64,000 nucleotides of DNA from positions 38,471,377 to 38,535,376 of the forward strand of contig CM034599.1 in NCBI GenBank assembly GCA_020091685.1, given 5' to 3'. Below the pieces are notes generated by a model. It had not been told where the DNA came from. It made no database searches and worked only from the letters and a program-made list of their open reading frames with translations. Made by a program: the position numbers and the translations under genes. This stretch comes from Lutjanus erythropterus (lineage: Eukaryota; Chordata; Actinopteri; Lutjaniformes; Lutjanidae). Below are positions 1 through 11,600 of the stretch, one piece after another. How positions within the stretch are numbered: the first letter of the stretch is position 1; each line of letters starts with the position of its first letter.

Positions 1-1074
1 TTCACAATGCAATGTGGGATACTTTGTTACATTAGTGTTACAAGTATTGTTACATTACTACAATATTACTCAAGATTACGAAAGTAATCTTCTCAGAGTA
101 TTAGCTTCTTTTCTTTAATGTATTATCTATGGAAGCATTCAATCAAAGGTGTTTCTGTTTCTTTGAATCTTTTGTCTGAATCTCTCCCAGTCATCTCTAC
201 AAATTTTGTGCATTTCACAGTTGAAAATGCTCGCAATCAATTTATCTTTAATAATTTATCATTCATAATGTCATTTGTTCTCATTTTCAGTTTAAATTTT
301 TCTGCAACAAAAGGCTCTGCCAGACAAAACAGTTACTGTCATTTCTAGACTGTTGATTAAAGATCCATGAGTACATTTTAATTGGTTAAATTCTTAAACA
401 GCGATTGATCGATTAATGAAAAATCATTAACATCCTTATTCCAAACCTGTGCTGCTGCAGCATTTTGTTTTGTCCATATGCCCTGTTTTCACTGGTCTAT
501 TTGTCATCAGAGCACCTTATTGGCTACAAAACGGCAGAGGCAAAGTTTGGATATTAATTTAAACTTCACTCAGTACACAATTATGATTTTAAAAGTAACT
601 AAGTAGATTATATGATGTAATGCATACTTAAGTATGAATAAAAGTTCAAGTACTAAAAAATTTACTTAACCGCAGTATTTGTAATTAATTACTTCCACCA
701 CTGCTAGTAATTTGGACACAGACAGGCAGCTACAGTAGCTACTGAACAGTGAAATGTTTGTGAAGGAATACAGAGCAGCTGAAAGAAATGCTCCTTATTA
801 CTTACTAGGTCATGACAGCTCTCAAATTTATTTTTATGTATTTTAATTTGAGTAACAAAGCATCTCCATATTGATTAAATTGTATTCAATTCAGGCTTAG
901 AGCACTAAACTTGGATTCACTAAACAGGTTAGATTTTAATTGTGCAACAGAGCGAGTTTTTTTGTCCTAAAATCACCTTGAGACAGAGTAGTCCTGATTT
1001 GATAAGACTACGAGCAACATGTAGACTCTAATAACTTGTTGAAGTGGTTATTTATGACTGTATGAAGCCCTCAC

Positions 1075-1242
1075 TTGTCTGGTGGCCCTGGAGGAGGCGC
1101 GGCCCTGGCTGTTCCAGATGGCCCTGCTGGTTCTTGCTGGGTCGAGGGCTGCGCCTTACTGAGGCCTCCTGCTTCGGCTATATCCACCCCGCTGTCCTCA
1201 CTCAGAGTCTGGCCACTGTCTGACAGCTGGGACAGGGTGGCC
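1075..1242 (-). pseudogene. Frameshifted copy of the whirlin exon preceding PDZ3 (copy A)
   Basis: This is the counterpart of the exon at 47229-47404. The splice acceptor (CAG at the high end) and donor GTGAGG at the low end are kept. The exon is 168 nt against 176 nt in copy B: losses of 1, 4, 2 and 1 bases at four places break the frame. The conserved stretch around SQLSDSGQTLSEDSG can still be read on the minus strand. Either this is a decayed duplicate exon or the deletions are consensus errors. It lies downstream of the whirlin stop codon at 30205, so it cannot be part of that transcript. Confidence 0.8.
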
Positions 1243-3607
1243 CTGGATAGGACATCAGAATGTTAGTCCACGAAGAAGCAGTAAATACACAGCACCAGGG
1301 TCTCGTCTGATCTTTGATAGTGGCCTTAATGGACCTCGGCTGCAGAGAGAACCTTTATTTAAGACAAGCTTTAATCTAAACAATCATATGATTTAATCAT
1401 ATTTTAATATGATTTCTGTCTCTTTAACCTCTGGTCTTGATTTCAGTATTGTGTTCATTTCAACAATACACTCCAGTAAACAGTGTGGTCAATATTGTAC
1501 AATAGACAACCAGCTACACATTTTCATTTCTATTTAATTTCTTGCTTTATTTTTACTTGTTTCATTAAAAACTTTATCTTCTTTCTTACCTTCTAGTTTG
1601 TCTCTGTGTAGTTTTTATCATATCTTATCTTAGTCCACACACTTTACTGTTCTTATGCTAGATGAGTGCTCTCACCTACTTTTCAGACAAAATGTGCAAG
1701 AGCAAATAGTTTCTGTGAAGTCATTCAGACAGTTGAGAGATGAATAACAATTATTACTTCTTGCGCTGATGTGTTCGAAGTAAGTTCAATTTAGTTGAAA
1801 GCTCAACTTAGTTTGAATGGCTGGCAAAGAAAATTGATGCCGAAGAAACTTTATTGATGAGAAGAGTTGTATGATACCCTTCTTGAAAACTTGAATCTTG
1901 AAAGTCTCAGGTCATGGATTCATTTTTCAGTGGAAATTTGAAATCTTAATCGTGTTTCATTTTTCTTTGCAGGAAAATATTGATGTCCTCATCTTTTCAT
2001 TGTGCCTTTGCATTTCCTGCATTGTCTTACCCGCTTGCTTGCTGGTTACATCATTAGACTTGTGGGCTTCTAGATATGGACTTTGGTGTTGCCTCACAGC
2101 AGTGTTCTCATAACTTAACCACTTCAACGCCAAGTATATCATGCAAACGACTTTCCACAGTGTAACTACGGGCTTGCAAGTTCCATTTGAAGGCGGCATG
2201 TAGCCAGTAGCTGTTCTCTGTTGGAAACAATGGCCTTACTTTTGGTTTTAAAGCCCTGTGGCCTATTAGCATCGTCAACATGGTTATTATCACGGCAATT
2301 ATGACTGTTTGAAAAACTTTTGCTGGGAAGCTCCATTAAAGAGTGAGTAACTAGTAAAACAGGTAAGTTAAGTAATAAAAGACAGAACAATAATAATAAG
2401 ATAAATATAAAGTAATAGAATAAAAAAGTAAATCTGTATTTGCAAAATTCTATAAAATAATAAAGTAAAATACTAGTAGTGTAAGTAGGAGACTTCAGAC
2501 TGGGGATCTGTGTTTCATGTCATGCCACACTGTTTCCTCATGTAAATAAATTATATAATAAGCAAAATTACAAGAGAAAAAGTTAAGTTTAAAGTTTTTA
2601 ATGCCTGCCTGTTTTTTGTTTGTTTTGTATTTAACTACATTGTTCAAAGGGCCAATTTAACCAAATATCTCAAAAATACATATTTTTCTTCTGGCCTGTA
2701 GAGATACAGTATTTATCCATCTATACTGTTTTGCTGCAAGTTGCAGAGTTTTGGAGATGTCAGCCTTACAGATGTCTGCCTTTTCTGCATACTGAACTAA
2801 AAAAATAAAATAAAAATACATCTGAAAAACTTAACAGCAATGTCTCTTTCCAGAAATAGCAGTTTAATGTGAAGTACTTTCTTTCTGCAGTTGAATCTAC
2901 CAACACGAAACTGCTCACAACAAGGTCTGTGGATTATTTTGAGTAAACTGCCATGATTTTTGGAAAGATTTTTGAATTTTTCACATGTATTTTGGGGCGC
3001 TTGAGTACCACAAGCTTAGTGCCATTTAGTCCCATTATATTGACAGAAGGTAGACATCTCTGCTGCTCTAAAACTCTGCAGCACACATACAAAAATCTAG
3101 AGGAATAATAGCATTATTATTGATTTTGAGATGTACTGTCCCTTTAAGTATCTGCCTTTTATGTTTTTGTATTTATGCAAAGGAATTTTTAGATTTATAC
3201 ATAATGAAAATAAATTCTAAATTCTCAAGAAATTATGAGTGTCAGTGACAGCAGCTTCAGGCAAATTGACTGGAATCAATAAGTTAATAGAAACAGAATA
3301 CATGTTAAAAGAGAAACTGTAATGCTGCAGGTATGAACATTATGCAGAATTTATTGTGAGCCATGAGATAAAAGTTAATACACCACCCTTTATATTTCTG
3401 GGACTGTAGGGGCTTTTATTTTTTCATACTCTGAGACTTTAGATACATATTATTTATTTGAGAATACACAACTGCAGTAAATCTATAACTCAAATGAGAG
3501 GGCATTTATTTCCATAGGCAATGATGTTGTTGGTATTAGTAACAATATATTTTGCCTGACAAGTTAAACTTGTGTGTTGAGGCAGATATGAGATGTACAG
3601 ACAGACA
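1243..3607. other. Non-coding stretch of copy A (intron equivalent)
   Basis: AT-rich sequence equivalent to the intron between the linker exon and the next exon in copy B (47405-49857). I see no coding potential: the short frames here differ between the two copies because of indels. No clear transposon ends are visible. Confidence 0.6.
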
Positions 3608-3626
3608 ACACACACACACACACACA
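3608..3626. repeat. (CA)n microsatellite
   Basis: Nine to ten CA units just beyond the donor site of the linker exon copy. The equivalent array in copy B (about 49815-49839) is longer. Confidence 0.9.
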
Positions 3627-3643
3627 GTCACAGATGTGTGTAC

Positions 3644-4322
3644 TCTCTGCTGGGGTCTGAGTCTGCAGACAGCCGGTTCATGTCTGTAATGACGACCTTC
3701 TCAGAGAGCGGGTGAGCAGGGTCGGTCAGGACTACAGGGTGGAGCGGCAGGCGTGATGAGAGAGGGGCAGGGGAGGCGAGGCGAGGCGGCGGCGACGGAT
3801 GAGGGGACGGCATGGGAGATGCTGCTTTGGAAGAGGACGCAGACTTCCGACAAGACGGAGGACTTCTCGAGGAGCTGGATCTGGAAGAGAGCTTGACAGA
3901 CGGCTCGCTTAGCGGAGCCGACGAGTCCCGTGATGCACGGGCCTGGCAGGTGGTGTCCCGAACTGGGCCGCCGTGGTGAGAGCAGCATGGTGGTGGGGTG
4001 ATGGGCGAAGTGGGGTGGTTGTGGTGCTCAGAGTCAGAGAGCTGGAGGGAACTCTGGCAGGTGTGATGGAGAGCGTTGAGGAGGTGGTGGTGGCACCGTG
4101 CAGGTGTGCTGGGGGCTGGTGGACGTTGGGGAGGGATTTGAGCGACTTGTGGAGGCAGTCCTGGAGCAGCCGGGTGGGGCCGCGAAGTGCAGGCTGGCCG
4201 GGCTGCACCAGCCGTGCTGAAGGCTTCCGGTTGAGCTCCTTCTCTCTGGACGGTCTGCTCTGAGGCTGGAGAGGAGCAGCCCTGAAGGGTGGAGGAGACT
4301 CACCTGAAGCCTGCATGTCATC
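3644..4322 (-). pseudogene. Frameshifted copy of the whirlin Pro/Ser/His-rich linker exon (copy A)
   Basis: Counterpart of the intact 706-nt exon at 49858-50563; here it measures 679 nt. The start (DDMQASGESPPPFR) reads in frame for about 40 codons. Small deletions then shift the frame repeatedly, so the remaining text is spread over at least three minus-strand frames (for example a piece ending at 3909 and others at 3701 and 3628). The donor also lost a base: copy B reads AGAGAGGTAC and this copy AGAGAGTAC. The exon lost 3.8 percent of its length against about 2.7 percent for the whole copy, so the GC-rich coding part is, if anything, hit harder. That is not what selection on a coding exon would give. 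Confidence 0.85.
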
Positions 4323-7075
4323 CTGTCAGTGAAGAGAAGACAACAAACACATGAGGCCTACATGAACAAAATCTGCTCACATAAGGCTGCACAGTACCAG
4401 TCTGTCTTAGAGTGTTTCCACTTTGAATCTGACAACACAGAGTTTGATAGTCTTAACAGCTTTTGACCTGTTAATCAAGAAATATAGATATGTATAGATA
4501 TAGATATGTCCTATCAATTTACGCTGCTCACTGAACAGATTTCACAATCAGCTGATGGATTTATCAGCAGTTTAGCTTTTAAAATGGTGCTAAAATCACA
4601 TCTGCTCTCATAAATCCTATGGTTGGTTCATCTGCTTTCACACCACAAATGAACTGCACCAGAGTTTGTTTGGAACTGATCTGAGACCCACCTTTTCCGG
4701 CGGAGTCCGCCCAGTTCTTTGGCACGGGATGATTGACAGCTTTCACACTAGCCCAAACAAACTGCACTAAACAGGCAAATGAACCACAGTCCCATTTTAA
4801 CCAGATCAAATGAGGCAGGTGTGAAAACATCTTTAGTCACAAATACACAATGCTGAAATAAAACATTTCACAATTGTATCACTGATTATATGAGCTAGAA
4901 ACTACAAGAAACCTTGTTTCTACTGCAAGCATTTTGTCTTATACATTTTACAATTTGATAAAATGATTCTTTCAGCAGGCAGAAAGTCTAGTCCTACTGT
5001 CTTCCTGTCATCTTCTGACCTCAGCTGTGCAGCCCTATACCCTAGTGAGCAACCCAGAGGATAGGAGTGAGATTTATATTCATTGTTAGTGAGATCGAAT
5101 GAAACACTTCTGTACAAAGGACTTGACTGCAGGGCAGTGCCACAACATATGAATCAAAGTTCCTACTTGTCCACAACTGTGCCAGCAGAGATCAGATGGT
5201 CCATTTTTTTAGTCTGGAGGAGTGATATGTGTTCTGTGAAGGATTTTAACTGTATAACTCTGGATCGGACTGACTAAATTACTGCAGGGTTCTATATATT
5301 GCTTCCCGCTCTGGAAAGTGAAACCCTGACATCTTGTTCCCACTGAGACTAAACACTGATTCAAGGAAGTGAATCAACATCCTGTATAGACCTGAAACAG
5401 CACCTCTGTCTGATGCTACAGACTGTTTATCTCAGCATCAGATGTATCTGGAAAATGTGTTTTTTTGTTTGGTCATTTGTGAAGTGACCCTTTCAGAAAT
5501 TCAAAATGTTGTAGAAGGTTTGTGACAGGACAAATTTATTATATTCCTGGTGTTGACTGTGACGCCTCAGGTGAGTGATTGTTAGTCATTTAAGTTGATT
5601 TGTCCACTGTCCTCCCACGCCTAGAACACTTCAGACCCTCGATCTATTGCCCGGTGCTGCTTTGAAATTAAATTTTTGCATCAGTGGCCGTATTCACAAA
5701 GGAGTTTATCTTACTACTAGAAGTCCTCCTAAAAGCCACTTAAAGTTCCTAACTAAGAATTTGCTCTTAAGAACTACTCACAAAACTGCTGAGAGCAACT
5801 TGTATGCTAGAGGAACAAATGGAACTCATGAGGGGTGGAGTTGAACCAGATGCTCTGGGTGACATGTGTTCAAAAATTAAATCAAATTCAGATGGATGGA
5901 TGGATAAATGGAGGATTTCATAAAAATATTTTAGATATCTTATAAACTCTATCATATAAAAACATATAGCATCAATTTTACTGGCTATTACAGCCATGGG
6001 AATGAAGTTATCTTTAGGTATGTGTTTATTGCGCTTGGTGATTATTTAATGCACACTTATTGAACTGTCATGTTGAGGTCTGAAGAATTCTGTCACACAG
6101 CTGAGGCTGAAATCAAACTGGATTCAACTGGTGTCCAGATAACAGTAAAATTGTGCCTTGGGTGTTATTGATTGTTTCTGTTCTGATTCTTTTTAAACAG
6201 TTGCAATCAAAATATGGATTAAAAACTTCATTATTATTCTGTTTTGCAAAATGCTGATAAATAATTGCAGCACATTACTGACTGAAAGTTAGTCATGGCC
6301 ATGATGCCTCGCCCGCACTGCCCGGCTGATTTAACTGTTTTCGTCTGCCTCTTTCCTGTCAGTATGGCTTTAAGACACCAGTGTCTTTTACTGCATTTCT
6401 GAATTCCTATCACGTGAAACATTGCACAGATCACAAGTGGCAGTTTGATTTTGAGCTTGATATGAACTGCTGATAAACCTGGCTATTTATGATGGTAGTT
6501 TGACACATATCTGGCACCAGCCAATCAAAACACTTAATCAAAGTTAACCTGATGTATCAGTGATGCAAAAGTTGTGAGCTAAGGTCAGAATATTTGATAA
6601 ATTAGAGAATGAAAAAGACAAGAAACCCGCTAGACTGGACATCAGCCGTGATGCCTGTGCACCACTTTATCATTGCTTTATATAAAACCAGAGCATGAGA
6701 GACATGTTGTTGGTCCACTTTGACTGTGTGCCAGCCCACATCCTCCTGAAGATCCATAGATCCATAAGACAGAAGACAATGACATTAAATTGCAAATCTT
6801 AACCCTAGTTTCAGAGCAACAGGACACAGTGTCCGATAAGCATTAAAAACTGTCCTCCTGCCTGAGGTGCACAGTGAGGGGAGTCAGAGAGATGCTGCGC
6901 TGCTGCCAGAGGAGCGCTGACTTAGATTACAGCATGCATGGAAATAAATGGCAAAATAATTGACTTGTTTATATTTCTTATTTTCTCCTGATGGCCTAAA
7001 TAAGTTGAGTTGCTTCATATATTAAATATTTTGGCTGTAAAAAGAGACCCATGGCTTTAAAGATAGAGTAGGCAA
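4323..7075. other. Non-coding stretch of copy A with repeat fragments
   Basis: Intron-equivalent sequence. Around 4600-4830 and 5680-5800 are stretches of the kind that recur in fish genomes: a segment with 'ttcacacca' and 'aggtgtgaaaa' near its two ends, and a segment with 'gtattcacaaagga' and 'ctactcacaaaactgctg'. I judge these to be old non-autonomous DNA elements but cannot set their limits. No gene is seen. Confidence 0.4.
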
Positions 7076-7782
7076 TAGGGTTGGGTGATTGACGACTAGA
7101 TCGCCATCGATGATGGGCTGAATCCATTGCCAATTACTTTTTTTGCTCGATTTTTAGGGCAATATTTCATCATTTTATTTTTCTAATGTAATAGTGTGCA
7201 GAGTGACAGCCTCTGCTCTGCACTGCGTTCATCCAGCAGCGCAGTACACCCACTCAGCTGACCATGAGTGAGCTGAGCTGGGTGACACAGAGAGGAAAAC
7301 AGCCTGCAGAGTCAGACTCTTTAAACTCTTTCCACTCTGTAAAGTGAGGATTTATTTTGACCAAACCAGAGTTGGTGACTGTTGAAAGAGTGGACAGACT
7401 AACAAAATTGGTTTTGGTGAATTTTACATGTTTTTCTGTCGAGTTTAAATGAAGCATGTTTTCCGAGAGTTAACGAGCCAATTAAGCTTGTATTAGTTTA
7501 AATGAGAGAAACTTGAATTCATAAGGTGTACGGTTGCATTTTCTGTTTAAAATGGAAAATAAGTGTGAAAAATGTAATTTCTGGACACTTTGTGAGTTTA
7601 TTTTATCCACTGGATGTAGTGAACATACTCAGCGTGCATAACATACTGAATTTGCCACGGCACATCTCCCAGCTGAGACCCGAGAGGTCAGGAGAAGGTG
7701 GGTGAGGATATGGTATCGGCAATCGCCGATGGATGGGCTGACAATGATCACTTGGAAAATTTTAGCATATTGTCCAACTCTA
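7076..7782. mobile_element. hAT-like non-autonomous element (MITE), copy A
   Basis: The element begins TAGGGTTGGG and ends CCAACTCTA, which are imperfect terminal inverted repeats. It is flanked on both sides by the 8-bp direct repeat GTAGGCAA (7068-7075 and 7783-7790). An 8-bp target duplication and TAGGG-type ends are typical of the hAT superfamily. There is no transposase frame inside. The same element with the same target duplication sits at 53361-54106 in copy B, where it is 39 bp longer, so the insertion predates the duplication. Confidence 0.85.
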
Positions 7783-8558
7783 GTAGGCAACATTTCTTTG
7801 TATCATTGAGAAATAATTTCATAATAACCTTTCAGCATATTGTAAATCAAGTGCTCATGACTGCCTCAGTAACTGCTGCATGCATGCATGAAGTGCATGT
7901 TGCTCATCTGGTCGGAGGAGCTGAGGACAGAGAAAACAAACCTAACTCAGATGAGACCCAACAATCAACCGTTTTTAGACTACTGCAGCTTTAAGTATGT
8001 AGTGGACTAAACTAACAGGCATAATGAGGCACATGCAAGCTTTTAAAACTTGAAAACATATTGTTTTGTATCACACAAACTAACACTGACTAGACATTAA
8101 CAGACAACAGTGGTTATATATATTGTTTTATATATATTGCCCTTGACTCTACATTCAAAATCAAAAATATTTAAAATCTACAAGTGCAAATGGAATATCT
8201 AATAAATTCATCATCAAACTCATTAAAATGTGCAGACAGAGTCATACGCCTGAGGAGATGAACTCTAGACTTGAGTCACCTTCAGTGCAGCCTTCAGCCT
8301 TCAGCCTCACCACAGTGGTAATAATCCTACACTTTGTTGTTTGGGATGTAATGAACATTATAGTTTCAATAGAACTGCTTGTGGGCTTTCAATTTGAAGT
8401 CTTGTCATGTTGATCTAATCTGTCCTCTGGACAGTGTTGTGATGCATTATATCTCCATTTTAAACCAAATCTGGTGCCTGAGGTACGGACAGACACAGAC
8501 ACCCATTCAAAACAGTTATCCCTGCATATACATCTTTTTGAAGAAGAATGACACATAC

Positions 8559-8636
8559 CAGTGCAATGTTTTGTAAGGCATTAGTGTTCTCCTCCTGGTC
8601 CTTTTCTGTCCAGCCACCACCAACAGAGCCGTCAGT
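8559..8636 (-). pseudogene. Duplicate of a short whirlin exon, still intact (copy A)
   Basis: This 78-nt exon is identical in length and sequence to 54913-54990. It has acceptor TTTCTTTCAG at the high end and donor GTATGT at the low end, encodes 26 residues (TDGSVGGGWT to LQNIAL), and is phase 0 on both sides. It is the only one of the four duplicated exons without an indel. It is called a pseudogene only because its neighbours in copy A are broken and it lies beyond the whirlin stop codon. Confidence 0.75.
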
Positions 8637-11600
8637 CTGAAAGAAACAGTACAAAGTATTGTAGCACTGCAGGGCTAAATCTGTAATAAAAAGTTAGCCT
8701 GGTTTCCTTTAGCCTACTTAATGCAGATGCCAGATGGATGGAATTTGCCCACAGGACAACATAATGAGTGCAGAAAGTTTAGACAGTTAGAACAAAGTCA
8801 GGTTCTCTTCTTTCCTCCAGCTGAATCATTCGAGGCCATTTAAGGCTGGAGGCTCCATCATTTTATCGCCACAGAGCTTTCAAAGGGGCCTCAGGAGCCC
8901 CAGGAAACCTTTAAGGGTCCACGAGAATACCATCATTTCACTTTTCATTGAATTCAAATTGGCTCAGGTAAAGAATGTGTCATAAGAATGTTAAAAGAAT
9001 ATACAGATCAATTCATTTTACATTTCTGATGCAAATAAAAATGGGAAAATAAACTCTTGGTCTTTAGATTTAGCTTTCTGGTTTTCAGCCTGAATTAAAT
9101 CATGATATTTCTTTGCAACTTGACAGACCCACAGCCAATCAGAGCAGCAAACATGTGTCAGTCATCATATAGAGCCTGCCCTATATTTAATAAAACAGCT
9201 GTGATTGGCCTGATCCAAGGCCTGTGGAATTCTGTCTGAATTGAAGGGGAGGTATGAGGCACACTCTGCCAGACTAAATGAAAACATGAGCTTGGCAGAT
9301 TCATCTGTTTCCCAGTCTAGCCAAAGCAATAAAAAATTAATTTTAACCCCTCCCCACTCTGGAAAACTTGATTTTACATGAACTACAGTAATGAGAATCC
9401 TTCAGAAAGCTGTCCAACTGCAATTCCAACAAAATAGGAACGATGTGTAAGATGTAAATCAAAACGGATGCAAAATCTTTTGATATATTCAGTTAATACT
9501 GTACAAAGACAATAATGTTAAAACTGGACTGCAGGCAGGTCAGTCTAGTAACTGAACTCTTTTACTATGCAGCCATACTGTTGGGACATGTGGACAATGT
9601 GTCTTGGCATCGTCTCACTGAAATAAGCAGGGACATCTCTGAAAAAGATGTCTGGATGGCAGCATTTGTTGCTCCAAACCTGTTTAGGACCTTATGAAGC
9701 AATGCACACAAACACCCCCAAGACATCTGCAGTGTTTCTGGATATTGTTGATATATGTCTTTCTCTTTGCATGGTAGAGTCTTAACTTTTAATGCAGTGC
9801 TGCCTGAGGGGTCAAAGGTCACGGCATTCAGTGTCAGTTGTCTCTAAATTCCTGTAGTTTTGTGTCAAACTGTTGGACTATTTGCCCATTAGTTTTTCTG
9901 AAAGTGCTGAACTCACCCCATCCATGTTTGACTGAGCTTTTGAGGACGCCCTTTAATTCCAATCATGATACTGTCACCTGTTTACCTGTGTATCAACAAC
10001 TTTCCAGTCTTTGTTGCTGACTTTTTTAAATGTGTTGTGGCATCTTCATGAAAATATTTTCAGAAAAAAAAATCAGAAAATCATTATCAGTTTTGAGTAT
10101 TAAATATCTTGTCTTTGTTGTGTTGTCAATTGTATACAATTAAAATCCATTGCACAGTAGTTAAAAATGTGTTGTAATACAGTGCTGAAAAAAAAAAAGT
10201 TTAATTTTGAAAATGAAACATGCAGAACGGCACAGATTTGTTGGTTTTGGTGTTTGTTGTTCATCTTTCTACACACCTCAGTGCTGCAGGCCACATTCCA
10301 CCAAACAAGAATAATCTCACACTGCCGCTGCCTTTTTATACAAGCCATTTTAACACGTGACAGCAGGAGACACACAGGTGCAAATAATAAACAGAACGGC
10401 GGCTGAATTACACTGAGCTGCTTCACTTTCTGGTTTTGTTCATGCTGGCTCACTGTCACCGCTTCCTGAGGATAAACAGAGCCACTGTTCATTTTATTAG
10501 TAACACCTGTGCTCTTCCTGCTGCAACAAGTCCAAATGCCTGCTGGGAAATTGAAAGTGAAGTGGACTTGGCAGACAATAAGTAATCTTAAATTTGCCAG
10601 TGAAATTAAAATCTAGACATTTCAATTTGAATTCTGTCCTGATTGTAGCTCATTTCATGGTTATTTTCATAATGCACGATTCTCTTTGGCCTCTTTTGAC
10701 AGCTTCAAAACACAGCAGTCAGAGGACACTGCTGCACTGGTCTGCTTCCTGGAGAGGGTTGATATGTGTGCAATTCTTATTTTTTTATCATTTACAAAAG
10801 TGCACACATTCTACTCAAGTATAAGTACAGATACCTGTGGAAAAAAAACTAAGAAGTAAGAAAAGTAGTACTGATTGAACTTCTTCACTGCAGTAAACGT
10901 GAAAAACTACAGGCTCTGAGATGTACTCAAAGTATAAAAGTAAAAGTCATCCTCTGAACACAATTTATGAGGTCCAGACATGTCGTAGAGTCATGTGCAG
11001 TCAGTCTGTTTTCAACATCATCCTGTTTGACTACATTTCAAATTATAATAACTATAAATTTACATATAAAGCCTCTCATCCTTCATTCAGTGATCTATTA
11101 CCTGCTATCAGATGTATTGGTCGTATATCTGCACATGCAGGTTTATGAAGTCTCTGTCCAGGTGGACATCCTCACTTATTCTGTCTCTGTGATGAAAACA
11201 TCCCCTTAACCTTCTCCTCTCACTGCAGTCATTGATCGCCCTTACTGTGGTGAGTCGCTTTTTCACTTAAGTCATTTTCATTTGAGACATGTCCTCTTCT
11301 TCTCAGTGACAGTCCGACCTTCAGGTAGTGTAACAACACTCACTTTTCCGTTTTTGCTTTAGCAGGTCTTTAATTCCACTGCTGACGCTGTTAAAATGAC
11401 AGATTTACCTCCATGGATCTCTGAAAGCAGGATGTCAAACCCCAAACTCATAAAGTTCATTTTTCTCTTTGATGCCATTTTCATGAATGGACACTTCCTG
11501 ATATTTGGAGCAGGAAGTATTCATTTACACAGATTTCAAGTTACAAACGTTTGTTGAATCTGACATGGCATGTTCATACGGGCCCTTTGTATGAAAAAAA

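Noticed and set aside
118..348. Short plus-strand frame also seen at 46262-46516
   Set aside because: It ends differently in the two copies owing to indels, has no domain and no splice context; a chance frame in duplicated non-coding DNA.
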